DNA of 64,000 nt from UBA2031 sp037189985 (GCA_037189985.1 JBBCJX010000020.1:124001-188000), one strand, 5' to 3'. Counted from the stretch's first letter, positions 51,755 through 61,314 are shown. Made by a program: numbers and translations. The notes: generated by a model from the letters alone, not told the origin.

Positions 51755-51809
51755 CCGCTCCCCGGCGGAGCGGTGTGGACAAGGGGGTGACGAGTTGCAG
51801 TGTCACCCC
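51755..51809 (+). other. Two intercistronic hairpins between sdhA and sdhB
   Basis: First stem CCGCTCC/GGAGCGG (51755-51773, loop CCGGC); second stem GGGGTGAC/GTCACCCC (51784-51809). Neither is followed by a T run. They lie in the 96-nt gap and end 26 nt before the sdhB start, so they may affect mRNA decay or translation. Confidence 0.6.
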
Positions 51810-51835
51810 GCACAGAATCAGACGAGGCTTTAGCC

Positions 51836-52540
51836 ATGAGCGACGTGCGTATTTTTGAAGTCTACCGCTACGACCCGGACAAGGACGCAGCCCCCTACAT
51901 GCAGACGTACGAGCTGGACGTCGAAGGCAGCCGCATGCTGCTGGACGTGCTCATCAAGCTCAAGCAGATGGATGAGTCCTTAAGTTTCCGCCGCTCCTGC
52001 CGCGAAGGCATCTGTGGCTCGGACGGCGTCAACATCAACGGCAAGAACGGCCTGGCCTGCCTGATCAACATGCGGACCCTGCCCAAGAAGGTCGTGATCA
52101 AGCCCTTGCCCGGCCTGCCCGTGATCCGTGACCTCGTTGTGGACATGAACATGTTCTACAACCAGTACGAGAAGGTGCAGCCCTACCTGATCAACGAGAC
52201 GCCGCCGCCTGCCAAGGAGCGCCTGCAGTCGCCGGAAGACCGCGAGAAGCTGGACGGTCTCTACGAGTGCATTCTCTGTGCCTGCTGCTCCACGAGCTGC
52301 CCGTCCTACTGGTGGAACCCGGACAAGTTCCTGGGCCCTTCGGCACTGATCCAGGCCTACCGCTTCCTTGCGGATAGCCGCGATACAGCGACGGCCGAGC
52401 GCCTTGCCAAGCTGGATGACCCGTTCAGCATCTTCCGCTGCCGCGGGATCATGAACTGCGTGAGTGTGTGCCCCAAGGGACTCAATCCCACCAAGGCCAT
52501 CGGTCATATCCGCAACATGTTGCTGAGTCAGGGTGCCTGA
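51836..52540 (+). CDS. sdhB: Succinate dehydrogenase iron-sulfur subunit
   Basis: 234 residues from the ATG at 51836 (GAGG upstream). Ligands for the three clusters are visible: [2Fe-2S] in CREGICGSDGVNINGKNGLAC-type spacing (RRSCREGICGSDG), [4Fe-4S] in CILCACCSTSCP and [3Fe-4S] in CRGIMNCVSVCPKGLNP. Transfers electrons from the flavin to ubiquinone. Confidence 0.96.
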   Translation: MSDVRIFEVYRYDPDKDAAPYMQTYELDVEGSRMLLDVLIKLKQMDESLSFRRSCREGICGSDGVNINGKNGLACLINMRTLPKKVVIKPLPGLPVIRDLVVDMNMFYNQYEKVQPYLINETPPPAKERLQSPEDREKLDGLYECILCACCSTSCPSYWWNPDKFLGPSALIQAYRFLADSRDTATAERLAKLDDPFSIFRCRGIMNCVSVCPKGLNPTKAIGHIRNMLLSQGA

Positions 52541-52923
52541 TTCCCGCCGGCCCTTCCGGGGCCGGTCAGCATCCCGGTCAGACGGGATGCTTTGCTTCAA
52601 ACACAGGACTTGTTAATCGTTCGCAATATCAGGTTGCGGACACTTGCCCGGTGGTCCTTGCTGGCCATTGGGTGCAGAATACCGGCGCGCTGATCCGGGA
52701 GATGCTCTCCCGGCATGGCGTGTACCAAAGATGGCCTGGGCCATCCTGCCTTTCCTGGCGCCAACCCCGGCGAAAGGCAGCCGTTTCAGCATCCAGCGGT
52801 TACACTGTGACCGGATGCAGGTCGTGACGCCTTACAAGGGCATCGCGGGTCAAGGTAAAGAGAAGGCGAAACAGCACCCGACTGCAAAAGGCGGCGGACT
52901 TCTCTTAAGCGGGAACACAAGAC
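52541..52923. other. sdhB-sucA intergenic region
   Basis: 383 bp. It has one terminator-like hairpin (52569-52597) right after sdhB and otherwise no recognisable element; a sucA promoter may be present but none stands out. Confidence 0.5.
52569..52597 (+). terminator. Terminator-like hairpin after sdhB
   Basis: GCATCCCG/CGGGATGC stem with loop GTCAGA followed by TTTGCTT. Could terminate part of the sdhCDAB transcripts before sucA. Confidence 0.65.
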
Positions 52924-55755
52924 ATGCAAGATGGCCAGATGTTGCGCCAGTGGAGCACCTCGCAGCTTTCGGCGGAAAATGCCGCCTACGTTGAAGAACT
53001 TTACGAACAGTTTCTCGTTTCTCCCCAGGCCGTTCCGGAAGACTGGCGCAGCTACTTCGAAAAGTTGCCCCGGGTCGACGGCATCGCCCAGGACACCCCG
53101 CATAAGGGGGTGCGCGAACAATTCCTCCTTCTCGCCAAGAACTCCTCGCGCGCAAAGGCCCTGCCGACCAGCCGTGTCAGCACCGATCACGAGCGACGGC
53201 AGGTTGCCGTTCTCCAACTGATTGCCGGCTACCGCAACCGTGGCCACCAGCGTGCCGCGCTTGACCCCCTCGGCCTCATGCAGCGCGAGCAGGTGCCTGA
53301 TCTGGATCTCGCCACCCACGGCCTCACGCCGGGTGATCTCAACACTGTCTTCAATACCGGCAACCTCGCCATCGGCAAGGAAGAGTGCACGCTGGGCGAG
53401 ATGGTGCAGGCCATGGAGGCCATCTACTGCGGCTCCATCGGTGCCGAGTACATGCACATCGTCAACACGGCTGAAAAGCGCTGGATACAGCAGCGTCTGG
53501 AAAGCGTGCGCGGCAACCCCAATTTCTCGCTAGACACCAAGAAGCATGTGCTGGAGCGCATGACGGCTGCCGAAGGCCTGGAAAAATACCTGGGCACCAA
53601 GTATGCCGGTGCCAAGCGTTTCGGCCTGGAAGGCGGCGAGTCGCTGATTCCGCTGGTGGACGAACTGATCCAGCGTGGCGGCTCCTATGGTGTCAAGGAA
53701 GTGGTCATCGGCATGGCTCACCGTGGCCGCCTCAATGTGCTGGTGAACATCCTCGGCAAGAACCCGGGCGACCTTTTCAGCGAGTTCGAAGGCAAGAGCT
53801 TCAACAAGCTCGGCTCCGGCGACGTGAAATATCACCAGGGCTATTCCTCCAACGTGATGACGCCGGGTGGTGAGGTTCATCTCGCCATGGCGTTTAATCC
53901 GTCACACTTGGAAATCGTGTCACCCGTGGTGGAAGGCTCCGTGCGTGCACGCCAGGATCGCCGCAGCGACAACCATGGCCGTCAGGTTTTGCCCATCAGC
54001 GTGCATGGCGATGCCGCCTTTGCCGGGCAGGGCGTGGTGATGGAAACCTTCCAGATGTCGCAGACACGAGGGTTTCGCACGGGCGGCACCATACATCTCA
54101 TCGTCAACAATCAGGTTGGCTTTACCACCAGCCGCCAGGAAGACGCACGCTCCACCGAATACTGCACCGACGTGGCCAAGATGGTGCAGGCACCCATCTT
54201 CCACGTGAATGGCGATGACCCCGAAGCAGTGTTCTTCGTGACGCAGCTTGCACTGGATTTCCGCATGGAGTTCAGCAAGGACGTGGTGGTGGATATCGTC
54301 TGCTACCGCCGTCGCGGTCACAACGAGGCTGATGAACCTTCCTCAACGCAGCCGCTGATGTATCAGGTCATCCACAAGCTGCCGACCACGCGTACCCTTT
54401 ATGCTGACCGCCTGGTGGCGGCTGGCGTGGTCACGCGCGAACAGGCCGATGGCATGGTCGAGGAATACCGCAGCAATCTCGAAGCCGGCCAGCATGTGGT
54501 GAAGGCGCTGGTGCGCGAGCCCAACAAGACGCTCTTTGTGGACTGGTCACCGTATCTTGGCCATGCCGTGGTCGATGAATGGGATACCGGTGTACCGCTG
54601 AAGACACTGCAGGAACTGGGCAAGAAGCTGGAAAAATTGCCGGAAACCTTCGTCTTGCAGAAGCAGGTGCAGAAGGTGATGGAAGACCGTGCCCGCATGT
54701 GGGCCGGCAATCTGGAGTTCAACTGGGGTGCGGCAGAGACACTGGCCTACGCCACCATCCTGAACGACGGTTTCTTCGTGCGCCTGACCGGGCAGGATGT
54801 GGGACGCGGTACGTTCTCGCATCGTCATGCCATCCTGTACAACCAGAAAGACGGTGTGCCTTACATTCCTCTGCAAAATGTTGATGCTGCCCAGCCGGCT
54901 TTCGACATCTATGACTCTCTGTTGTCCGAAGAGGCCGTGCTGGCTTTCGAATACGGCTATGCCACCACGGCGCCCAAGTCGCTCATCATCTGGGAAGCGC
55001 AGTTCGGTGATTTCGCCAACGGTGCGCAGGTGGTGATCGACCAGTTCATATCAAGCGGCGAAACCAAATGGGAGCGCCTCTGCGGTCTCACACTACTCTT
55101 GCCACACGGATTTGAAGGGCAGGGCCCGGAGCATTCATCGGCACGCCTTGAGCGCTTCTTGCAACTCTGTGCGGAACACAACATGCAGGTCTGCACGCCG
55201 ACGACCCCTGCACAGATTTTCCATCTGCTGCGTCGCCAGGCGGTGCGCCCGTTGCGCAAGCCGCTGGTGATCATGTCGCCCAAGAGCCTGCTGCGTCACA
55301 AGCTGGCTGTGAGCACGCTGGAAGACCTGTCGCAGGGCCAGTTCCAGACGGTGATCCCGGAGATTGACGAGATCAAGCCGGCTGCGGTCAGCCACATCAT
55401 TCTTTGCGGTGGCAAGGTGTATTACGACCTGCTGGAAAAGCGCCGCGAGCAGAAGCGTGATGATGTCGCCATCATCCGTATCGAGCAGCTTTATCCCTTC
55501 CCCGAAAAGAAGCTGGCGGAAGCGCTGGCGCCTTACAAGAAGGTGAAGAGCATGGTGTGGTGCCAGGAAGAGCCCATGAACCAGGGCGCCTGGTATTGCA
55601 GCCAGCATCACATGCACAACGTGGTGCGTGAGTGGAACGACAAGGTACGCGTGCGCTACACCGGACGCCCCTCGGCAGCAGCACCGGCCTGTGGCTCGGT
55701 TTACCTGCATGCCAAGGAGCAGGCTGCCCTGATCGAGGATGCCTTCAAGGCCTGA
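52924..55755 (+). CDS. sucA: 2-oxoglutarate dehydrogenase E1 component
   Basis: 943 residues, the usual size. Decarboxylates 2-oxoglutarate with thiamine diphosphate and passes succinyl to SucB. Typical motifs: start region YVEELYEQFLVSPQAVPEDW, GMAHRGRLNVLVNILGK, AFNPSHLEIVSPVVEGSV, the ThDP region GDAAFAGQGVVMET, and VVVDIVCYRRRGHNEADEP. The C-terminal part has YTGRPSAAAPA. Weak ribosome site (GCGGGAA). Confidence 0.97.
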   Translation: MQDGQMLRQWSTSQLSAENAAYVEELYEQFLVSPQAVPEDWRSYFEKLPRVDGIAQDTPHKGVREQFLLLAKNSSRAKALPTSRVSTDHERRQVAVLQLIAGYRNRGHQRAALDPLGLMQREQVPDLDLATHGLTPGDLNTVFNTGNLAIGKEECTLGEMVQAMEAIYCGSIGAEYMHIVNTAEKRWIQQRLESVRGNPNFSLDTKKHVLERMTAAEGLEKYLGTKYAGAKRFGLEGGESLIPLVDELIQRGGSYGVKEVVIGMAHRGRLNVLVNILGKNPGDLFSEFEGKSFNKLGSGDVKYHQGYSSNVMTPGGEVHLAMAFNPSHLEIVSPVVEGSVRARQDRRSDNHGRQVLPISVHGDAAFAGQGVVMETFQMSQTRGFRTGGTIHLIVNNQVGFTTSRQEDARSTEYCTDVAKMVQAPIFHVNGDDPEAVFFVTQLALDFRMEFSKDVVVDIVCYRRRGHNEADEPSSTQPLMYQVIHKLPTTRTLYADRLVAAGVVTREQADGMVEEYRSNLEAGQHVVKALVREPNKTLFVDWSPYLGHAVVDEWDTGVPLKTLQELGKKLEKLPETFVLQKQVQKVMEDRARMWAGNLEFNWGAAETLAYATILNDGFFVRLTGQDVGRGTFSHRHAILYNQKDGVPYIPLQNVDAAQPAFDIYDSLLSEEAVLAFEYGYATTAPKSLIIWEAQFGDFANGAQVVIDQFISSGETKWERLCGLTLLLPHGFEGQGPEHSSARLERFLQLCAEHNMQVCTPTTPAQIFHLLRRQAVRPLRKPLVIMSPKSLLRHKLAVSTLEDLSQGQFQTVIPEIDEIKPAAVSHIILCGGKVYYDLLEKRREQKRDDVAIIRIEQLYPFPEKKLAEALAPYKKVKSMVWCQEEPMNQGAWYCSQHHMHNVVREWNDKVRVRYTGRPSAAAPACGSVYLHAKEQAALIEDAFKA

Positions 55756-55815
55756 TCGCGGCGACCACAAGAACACGACAAGCAAGACGACGAAGACGAC
55801 ACAAGGAATCTGAAC

Positions 55816-57033
55816 ATGGCCATAGAAATCAAGGCGCCGATTTTCCCCGAGTCCGTTGCTGACGGCACCGTGGCAACCTGGCACAAGAAGCCGGGCGAGG
55901 CCGTTGCCCGTGATGAACTGATTGTCGATATCGAAACCGACAAGGTGGTGCTGGAAGTGGTGGCGCCGGCGGATGGCGTTATCGGCAAGGTATTGAAGAA
56001 CGAAGGCGACACCGTGCTGTCGCAGGAAGTGCTGGCCATTTTTGAAGAGGGTGCTGCCGGCAAGGCCGCTCCCGCTGCTGCGGATGAAAAGCCGGCTGCT
56101 GCTGCGGCAGCCCCCGCAGCAGTTGCTACGGACGATTCGCTGAGCCCGGCCGTGCGCAAGCTGATTGCCGAAAACAATCTGGACCCGGCCAAGATTGCGG
56201 GTACCGGCAAGGGTGGCCGCCTGACCAAGGAAGATGTTGAAAACCATCTGAAGAAACCGGCGGCGGCACCTGCCACTGCACCAGCCGCAGCACCGGCTCC
56301 TGCAGCCCAGGCCATTGCCGTGGCAGTGGGCGAGCGCGTGGAGAAGCGCGTTCCCATGACCCGCCTGCGCGCCAAGGTGGCCGAGCGCCTGCTGGAGGCC
56401 AAGCAGTCCACCGCCATGCTCACCACGTTCAATGAAGTGAACATGGCCCCGGTGATGGCCCTGCGCAAGCAGTACGCCGAGAAGTTTGAGAAGGTGCACG
56501 GCGTGCGTCTGGGCTTCATGTCCTTCTTCGTGAAGGCGGCAGTGGAGGCGCTCAAGCGCTTCCCGGCCGTGAATGCCTCCATCGACGGCAACGACATCGT
56601 TTACCACGGTTTCTATGACGTGGGCGTGGCCGTGTCCTCTGATCGTGGCCTCGTGGTGCCCATCCTCCGCAATGCTGAGAACATGAGCTTGGCGGAGATC
56701 GAGAAGGGCGTGGGCGAATACGGCAAAAAGGCGAAGGACGGCAAGCTCACCATCGAAGACATGACGGGCGGCACCTTCACCATTTCCAATGGCGGCGTGT
56801 TCGGCTCTCTGCTCTCCACACCCATCCTGAACCCGCCGCAGACCGCCATCCTCGGCATGCACAAGATTCAGGAGCGTCCGATGGCGGTGAACGGCCAGGT
56901 GGTGATCCTGCCCATGATGTACCTCGCGCTGTCTTACGACCACCGTCTCATTGATGGCAAGGAGGCCGTGAGCTTCCTCGTGGCCATCAAGGAGCTGGTG
57001 GAAGACCCCGCACGTCTCCTGCTGGAGATCTGA
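55816..57033 (+). CDS. sucB: 2-oxoglutarate dehydrogenase E2 (dihydrolipoyl succinyltransferase)
   Basis: 405 residues. N-terminal lipoyl domain with lipoylation site Lys43 in DIETDKVVLEV, an Ala/Pro linker, the E3-binding domain (SPAVRKLIAENNLDPAKI), a second flexible linker, and the catalytic domain with SYDHRLIDGKEA (His376, Asp380). Forms the complex core with SucA and Lpd. Follows sucA by 60 nt. Confidence 0.97.
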   Translation: MAIEIKAPIFPESVADGTVATWHKKPGEAVARDELIVDIETDKVVLEVVAPADGVIGKVLKNEGDTVLSQEVLAIFEEGAAGKAAPAAADEKPAAAAAAPAAVATDDSLSPAVRKLIAENNLDPAKIAGTGKGGRLTKEDVENHLKKPAAAPATAPAAAPAPAAQAIAVAVGERVEKRVPMTRLRAKVAERLLEAKQSTAMLTTFNEVNMAPVMALRKQYAEKFEKVHGVRLGFMSFFVKAAVEALKRFPAVNASIDGNDIVYHGFYDVGVAVSSDRGLVVPILRNAENMSLAEIEKGVGEYGKKAKDGKLTIEDMTGGTFTISNGGVFGSLLSTPILNPPQTAILGMHKIQERPMAVNGQVVILPMMYLALSYDHRLIDGKEAVSFLVAIKELVEDPARLLLEI

Positions 57034-57037
57034 TCGC

Positions 57038-57061
57038 GCGCCCGCCGGAGAGGGCGGGCGC
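57038..57061 (+). other. Intercistronic hairpin between sucB and lpd
   Basis: Perfect 9-bp GC stem GCGCCCGCC/GGCGGGCGC with loop GGAGAG starting 5 nt after the sucB stop. No T run follows. Confidence 0.65.
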
Positions 57062-57101
57062 ATTCATTCTCACGAATATGAATTTAGGAAGGGACTGACT
57101 C

Positions 57102-58547
57102 ATGGCACAGAGTTATGACGTTGTCGTCATCGGTGGCGGCCCTGGTGGATACGAAGCGGCGATTCGCGCTGCCCAGCTCGGGCTCAAGGTGGCCTGTATC
57201 GAAAAGCGCGTGCACAAGGGCAAGCCCTCGCTGGGGGGCACCTGCCTCAATGTGGGTTGCATTCCCTCCAAGGCGCTGCTGGATTCCACACACAAGTATC
57301 ACGAAGCCGCGCACGATTACGCCGTGCACGGTATCAAGATCGACAAGATTTCCTTCGATGTGAAAGCCATGCAGGCCCGCAAGGACACCGTGGTGGGCAA
57401 CCTCACGGGCGGCATTGCGCAGCTTTTCAAGGGCAACAACATCACCTGGCTGCAAGGCAGCGGCAAATTGCTGGCCGGCAAGAAGGTGGAGTTCACGCCC
57501 CTTTCCCCTGAAGGGCAAGGGGCTGTTGAGGTGATTGATGCCAGCCACGTCATCCTGGCTGCGGGCTCCGTGCCGGTGAACATTCCGGTGGCGCAACTGG
57601 TGGACGATGTCATCGTCGACTCCACCGGCGCTCTTGAATTCTTGGATGTGCCCAAGCGCCTTGGCGTGATCGGCGCGGGCGTGATCGGTCTTGAGCTGGG
57701 CTCCGTGTGGAAGCGTCTCGGTGCCGAGGTGGTGGTGCTGGAGGCGGTGGATGCATTCCTGCCGGCCTGCGACAAGGCCATCGCCAAGGAAGCTCAGAAA
57801 ATCATGACCAAGCAGGGCCTGGACATCCGTCTGGGCGCCCGTGTCACCGGGACCGAAGCCAAGGGCAAGAAAGTCACGGTGAAGTACACCGACAAGGACG
57901 GTGAGCACTCGGAGGTTTTCGACAAGCTCATCGTGGCGGTTGGCCGTCGTCCTTTTACCGATGGCCTCTTGGCTGCTGACTCCGGTATCACGCTGGACGA
58001 GCGCCGCTTCGTGCATGTCGACAACCAGTGCCGTACCTCGGTTCCCGGCGTTTACGCCATTGGCGATCTCGTGCGCGGCCCCATGCTGGCGCACAAGGCC
58101 ATGGAAGAGGGCATGATGGTGGCCGAGCTGATTGGTGGCCACCATGCGCAGGTGAATTACGACACCATCATCGGCGTGATCTACACGCACCCGGAAATCG
58201 CCTGGGTAGGGCAGACCGAGGAGCAGGCCAAGGCGGAAGGCATCGAGGTCAAGACCGGCCAGTTTGCCTTTGCCGTGAATGGCCGTGCACTGGCCGCGAA
58301 TGATGCGCAGGGCTTCGTCAAGTTCGTGGCCGATGCTACGACCGATCGCCTGCTCGGCATGCACGTGATCGGCCCCAATGCGGGTGACATCGTGCACCAG
58401 GGCATGATCTCGCTGGAGTTCGGTGCTTCGGTGGAAGACCTCCAGCTCATGACATTTGCCCACCCGACCCTGTCCGAGGTGGTGCACGAGGCCGCGCTTT
58501 CCGTGGATGGCCGCGCCATACACGCCATCCAGCGAAAGAGAAAGTAA
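57102..58547 (+). CDS. lpdA: Dihydrolipoamide dehydrogenase (E3)
   Basis: 481 residues. FAD motif VVIGGGPGGYEAAIRAAQLG, redox disulfide Cys48/Cys53 in GGTCLNVGCIPS, NAD motif GVIGAGVIGLELGSV, and the C-terminal HAHPTLSE-like element (FAHPTLSEVVHEA) with the active base histidine. Reoxidises lipoyl groups of SucB and probably also of pyruvate dehydrogenase. Confidence 0.97.
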   Translation: MAQSYDVVVIGGGPGGYEAAIRAAQLGLKVACIEKRVHKGKPSLGGTCLNVGCIPSKALLDSTHKYHEAAHDYAVHGIKIDKISFDVKAMQARKDTVVGNLTGGIAQLFKGNNITWLQGSGKLLAGKKVEFTPLSPEGQGAVEVIDASHVILAAGSVPVNIPVAQLVDDVIVDSTGALEFLDVPKRLGVIGAGVIGLELGSVWKRLGAEVVVLEAVDAFLPACDKAIAKEAQKIMTKQGLDIRLGARVTGTEAKGKKVTVKYTDKDGEHSEVFDKLIVAVGRRPFTDGLLAADSGITLDERRFVHVDNQCRTSVPGVYAIGDLVRGPMLAHKAMEEGMMVAELIGGHHAQVNYDTIIGVIYTHPEIAWVGQTEEQAKAEGIEVKTGQFAFAVNGRALAANDAQGFVKFVADATTDRLLGMHVIGPNAGDIVHQGMISLEFGASVEDLQLMTFAHPTLSEVVHEAALSVDGRAIHAIQRKRK

Positions 58548-58553
58548 AACGAA

Positions 58554-58577
58554 ATCGAGAGGGGAAACCCTCTCGAT
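58554..58577 (+). other. GNRA-loop hairpin between lpd and sucC
   Basis: Perfect 10-bp stem ATCGAGAGGG/CCCTCTCGAT closed by a GAAA tetraloop, 7 nt after the lpd stop in a 126-nt gap. No T run. Confidence 0.7.
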
Positions 58578-58673
58578 TGCTATGGTGAGTTCTACCGTCA
58601 GCCTACGCGGCTGGTGGCCAAGGCGACGCAGTGATCCTGCGCCAAACATGCAACACAAGATGGTAATCACACA

Positions 58674-59834
58674 ATGAACCTTCACGAGTATCAGGGTAAG
58701 CAGCTTTTCGCTGAATACGGCTTGCCGGTTTCCAAGGGTTTTGCGGCCAGCACGCCGGAAGAGGCACGTGCTGCGGCCGAGCGTATCGGCGGTGGCAAGT
58801 GGGTCGTGAAAGCCCAAGTGCATGCCGGTGGTCGCGGCAAGGCTGGTGGCGTCAAGCTCGTCACCACGCTGGATGAGGTGCAAGCCTTTGCCAAGGCCAA
58901 GCTGGGCACCAATCTCGTTACCTACCAGACGGATGCCAAGGGCCAGCCCATCCACAAGATTCTCGTGGAAAGCTGCACGGATATCGCGAAGGAGCTGTAC
59001 CTCGGTGCCGTGCTGGATCGTGCTTCCCGCCGCATCGTCTTCATGGCTTCCACCGAAGGCGGCGTGGAAATCGAAAAAGTGGCCCATGAAACGCCGGAAA
59101 AAATCCACAAGGCCACGATTGATCCCCTGATCGGCGGACAGGCCTACCAGGGCCGTGACCTTGGCTACAAGCTGGGCCTCAATCACGATCAGGTGAAGCA
59201 GTTCGTGAAGATTTTCACCGGTCTCGCCAAGATGTTCGTCGAGCTGGACCTGGCGCTGCTGGAAATCAATCCGCTGGTCATCACCACCGAAGGCAACCTG
59301 CACTGCCTGGATGCCAAGATCGTCATCGACTCCAATGCCTTGTTCCGTCATCCCAAGCTCAAGGCCATGTATGACCCCTCGCAGGAAGACGAGCGCGAGC
59401 GTCGTGCGGCCGAGTGGGAACTGAACTACGTCGCCCTCGAAGGCAATATCGGCTGCATGGTGAACGGCGCCGGCCTGGCCATGGCCACCATGGACATCAT
59501 CAAGCTGAAAGGCGGCCAGCCTGCCAACTTCCTCGACGTGGGCGGCGGTGCAACGCGTGAGCGCGTGACTGAGGCTTTCAAGATCATCCTGTCCGATGAT
59601 TCCGTGAAGGCCGTGCTGGTGAACATTTTCGGCGGCATCGTGCGCTGCGACATGATTGCCGAAGGCATCATCGGTGCGGTGCAGGATGTGGGCGTGAAGG
59701 TGCCCGTGGTCGTGCGTCTCGAAGGCAACAATGCCGATCTGGGTGCACAGAAGCTGAAAGAAAGTGGCCTCAACATCATCTCGGCAGCCTCGCTCAATGA
59801 AGCGGGTGATCTTGTCGTGAAGACCGTGGCCTGA
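58674..59834 (+). CDS. sucC: Succinyl-CoA synthetase beta subunit
   Basis: 386 residues. ATP-grasp N-terminal domain starting MNLHEYQGKQLFAEYGLP, then KAQVHAGGRGKAGGVK, LALLEINPLV and the C-terminal ligase region GGGATRERVTEAFK with VNIFGGIVRCDMIAEGII. Couples succinyl-CoA cleavage to nucleotide triphosphate formation with SucD, whose gene follows by 14 nt. Confidence 0.97.
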   Translation: MNLHEYQGKQLFAEYGLPVSKGFAASTPEEARAAAERIGGGKWVVKAQVHAGGRGKAGGVKLVTTLDEVQAFAKAKLGTNLVTYQTDAKGQPIHKILVESCTDIAKELYLGAVLDRASRRIVFMASTEGGVEIEKVAHETPEKIHKATIDPLIGGQAYQGRDLGYKLGLNHDQVKQFVKIFTGLAKMFVELDLALLEINPLVITTEGNLHCLDAKIVIDSNALFRHPKLKAMYDPSQEDERERRAAEWELNYVALEGNIGCMVNGAGLAMATMDIIKLKGGQPANFLDVGGGATRERVTEAFKIILSDDSVKAVLVNIFGGIVRCDMIAEGIIGAVQDVGVKVPVVVRLEGNNADLGAQKLKESGLNIISAASLNEAGDLVVKTVA

Positions 59835-59848
59835 GAGGAGCACAAGAC

Positions 59849-60727
59849 ATGAGTGTATTGATCAACAAGAACACCAAGGTGATCTGCCAGGGCATCACCG
59901 GCTCCCAGGGCACACTGCACACCGAGCAGGCCATCGCCTACGGTACGAAAATGGTCGGCGGTGTAACGCCGGGCAAGGGGGGTACTACCCACCTCGGCCT
60001 CCCAGTGTTCGACACCGTGCAGGAAGCCGTGGAAAAGACCGGCGCTGAAGCCTCCGTGATCTACGTGCCCGCCGCTTTTGCCAAGGACTCCATCCTGGAA
60101 GCCGTGGACGCCGGCATCAAGCTGGTGGTCTGCATCACCGAAGGCGTGCCCGCCATCGACATGCTGTTCGTGAAGGAATACATCGTCCGCAAGGGCGGCG
60201 TAACCCTGATCGGCCCGAACTGCCCTGGCGTGATCACCCCGGGCGAGTGCAAGATCGGCATCATGCCCGGCAACATCCACCTGCCCGGCAAGGTCGGCAT
60301 CGTGTCGCGTTCCGGCACGCTGACCTATGAAGCCGTGAAGCAGACCACCGATCTCGGCTTCGGCCAGTCCACCTGCATTGGCATCGGCGGTGACCCGGTT
60401 CCCGGCACCACCTTCATCGACGCACTGGCTCTCTTCCAGAGCGATCCGCAGACCGAAGCCATCATCATGGTAGGTGAGATCGGCGGTAGCGCAGAAGAAG
60501 AAGCCGCTGCCTTCATCAAGGCCAATGTGACCAAGCCGGTGGTGTCCTACATCGCTGGTGTGACGGCTCCGGCCGGCAAGCGCATGGGCCATGCTGGCGC
60601 CATCATCTCTGGCGGCAAGGGCACGGCAGACGAGAAGTTTGCGGCGCTTGAGGCTGCTGGCGTGAAGACGGTGAAGAACCCGGCCCTGTTGGGTCAGGCG
60701 ATTGCCGAGATCACGGGTTGGAAGTAA
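59849..60727 (+). CDS. sucD: Succinyl-CoA synthetase alpha subunit
   Basis: 292 residues; GAGGAG lies upstream of the ATG. CoA-binding fold (CQGITGSQGTLHTEQA), GPNCPGVITPGE, and the phosphorylated His248 in MGHAGAIISGGKGTADEK. Last gene of the TCA operon, followed by a strong terminator. Confidence 0.97.
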   Translation: MSVLINKNTKVICQGITGSQGTLHTEQAIAYGTKMVGGVTPGKGGTTHLGLPVFDTVQEAVEKTGAEASVIYVPAAFAKDSILEAVDAGIKLVVCITEGVPAIDMLFVKEYIVRKGGVTLIGPNCPGVITPGECKIGIMPGNIHLPGKVGIVSRSGTLTYEAVKQTTDLGFGQSTCIGIGGDPVPGTTFIDALALFQSDPQTEAIIMVGEIGGSAEEEAAAFIKANVTKPVVSYIAGVTAPAGKRMGHAGAIISGGKGTADEKFAALEAAGVKTVKNPALLGQAIAEITGWK

Positions 60728-60751
60728 TTATTCCTGCTGCGTTCTCTGTAA

Positions 60752-60779
60752 TAAAAAGGCCGCGTAAGCGGCCTTTTTA
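60752..60779 (+). terminator. Terminator of the TCA operon
   Basis: AAAAAGGCCGC/GCGGCCTTTTT stem with loop GTAA, 24 nt after sucD. Nearly the same stem as at 698-722. Confidence 0.92.
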
Positions 60780-60813
60780 TTGGAAGGCCAATACCTCTGA
60801 CGCTACCTGAGCT

Positions 60814-60840
60814 GTCATCCCGGCGAAGGCCGGGATCCAG
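60814..60840 (+). repeat. CCCGGC-type REP element
   Basis: Palindrome ATCCCGGCGAAGGCCGGGAT preceded by GTC and followed by CCAG; member of the second REP family in this window. Confidence 0.8.
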
Positions 60841-60913
60841 TGACTTTTTGTTTTCGTGGTTTAGTAGTTTTCGTAGAGGCAGCTTTAGCCTGACGCTTTC
60901 CCCGTTGTTTACC

Positions 60914-61110
60914 GTTGGCCCCTGTATACGCGCGCTGGGCTTTGCTTTTGCGCTGCCCGGGAATGCGGGGATTTGCACACTGTCGGGGATTCGGTGAGGA
61001 GCTCCGGCTCATGGGCTCCCGTTGTTTATCTGATTATTCGGTGCGCCCTGCCGGCGGGGCCTCACTTTCCTTTGCTTCGCCAAAGGAAAGTAAGCAAAGG
61101 AAAGGCGACT
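60914..61110 (+). repeat. Dispersed ~190-nt repeat, copy B
   Basis: Same block order as copy A at 20723. The hairpin here is CTTTCCTTTG/CAAAGGAAAG (61065-61090, perfect 10 bp) with loop CTTCGC. Stem bases differ from copy A on both sides while pairing is kept. Confidence 0.75.
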
Positions 61111-61229
61111 CCTGCGGAGTGCTTGCCGTGGTAGGTGTTCAGTGTTGAAGCCTAGGCAACGTGGTCATGCTCGCGCCGTGCGGCGTCTCGCAACTACCTT
61201 CTTCTTTTCTTTGATTGTCGGGGTAGGGT

Positions 61230-61256
61230 GTAGGGTGGGTAAGCTCGCTTACCCAC
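61230..61256 (+). repeat. GTAG-type REP element
   Basis: GTAG head, then GTGGGTAAGC/GCTTACCCAC perfect 10-bp stem with a TC turn. Confidence 0.75.
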
Positions 61257-61314
61257 GCGGTCGGCATCTGCTTCGGGGACGACGGTGATTCCACATACAG
61301 ACTTGCTGGTTTTT

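Noticed and set aside
57084..59843. A 919-codon open frame on the minus strand opposite lpdA and sucC
   Set aside because: Shadow frame of two highly conserved GC-rich genes on the plus strand; its product is His/Gly-rich with no domain pattern.
60915..61148. A 77-codon frame after sucD
   Set aside because: It lies in copy B of the dispersed repeat and the corresponding frame in copy A encodes an unrelated sequence, so coding is not conserved.
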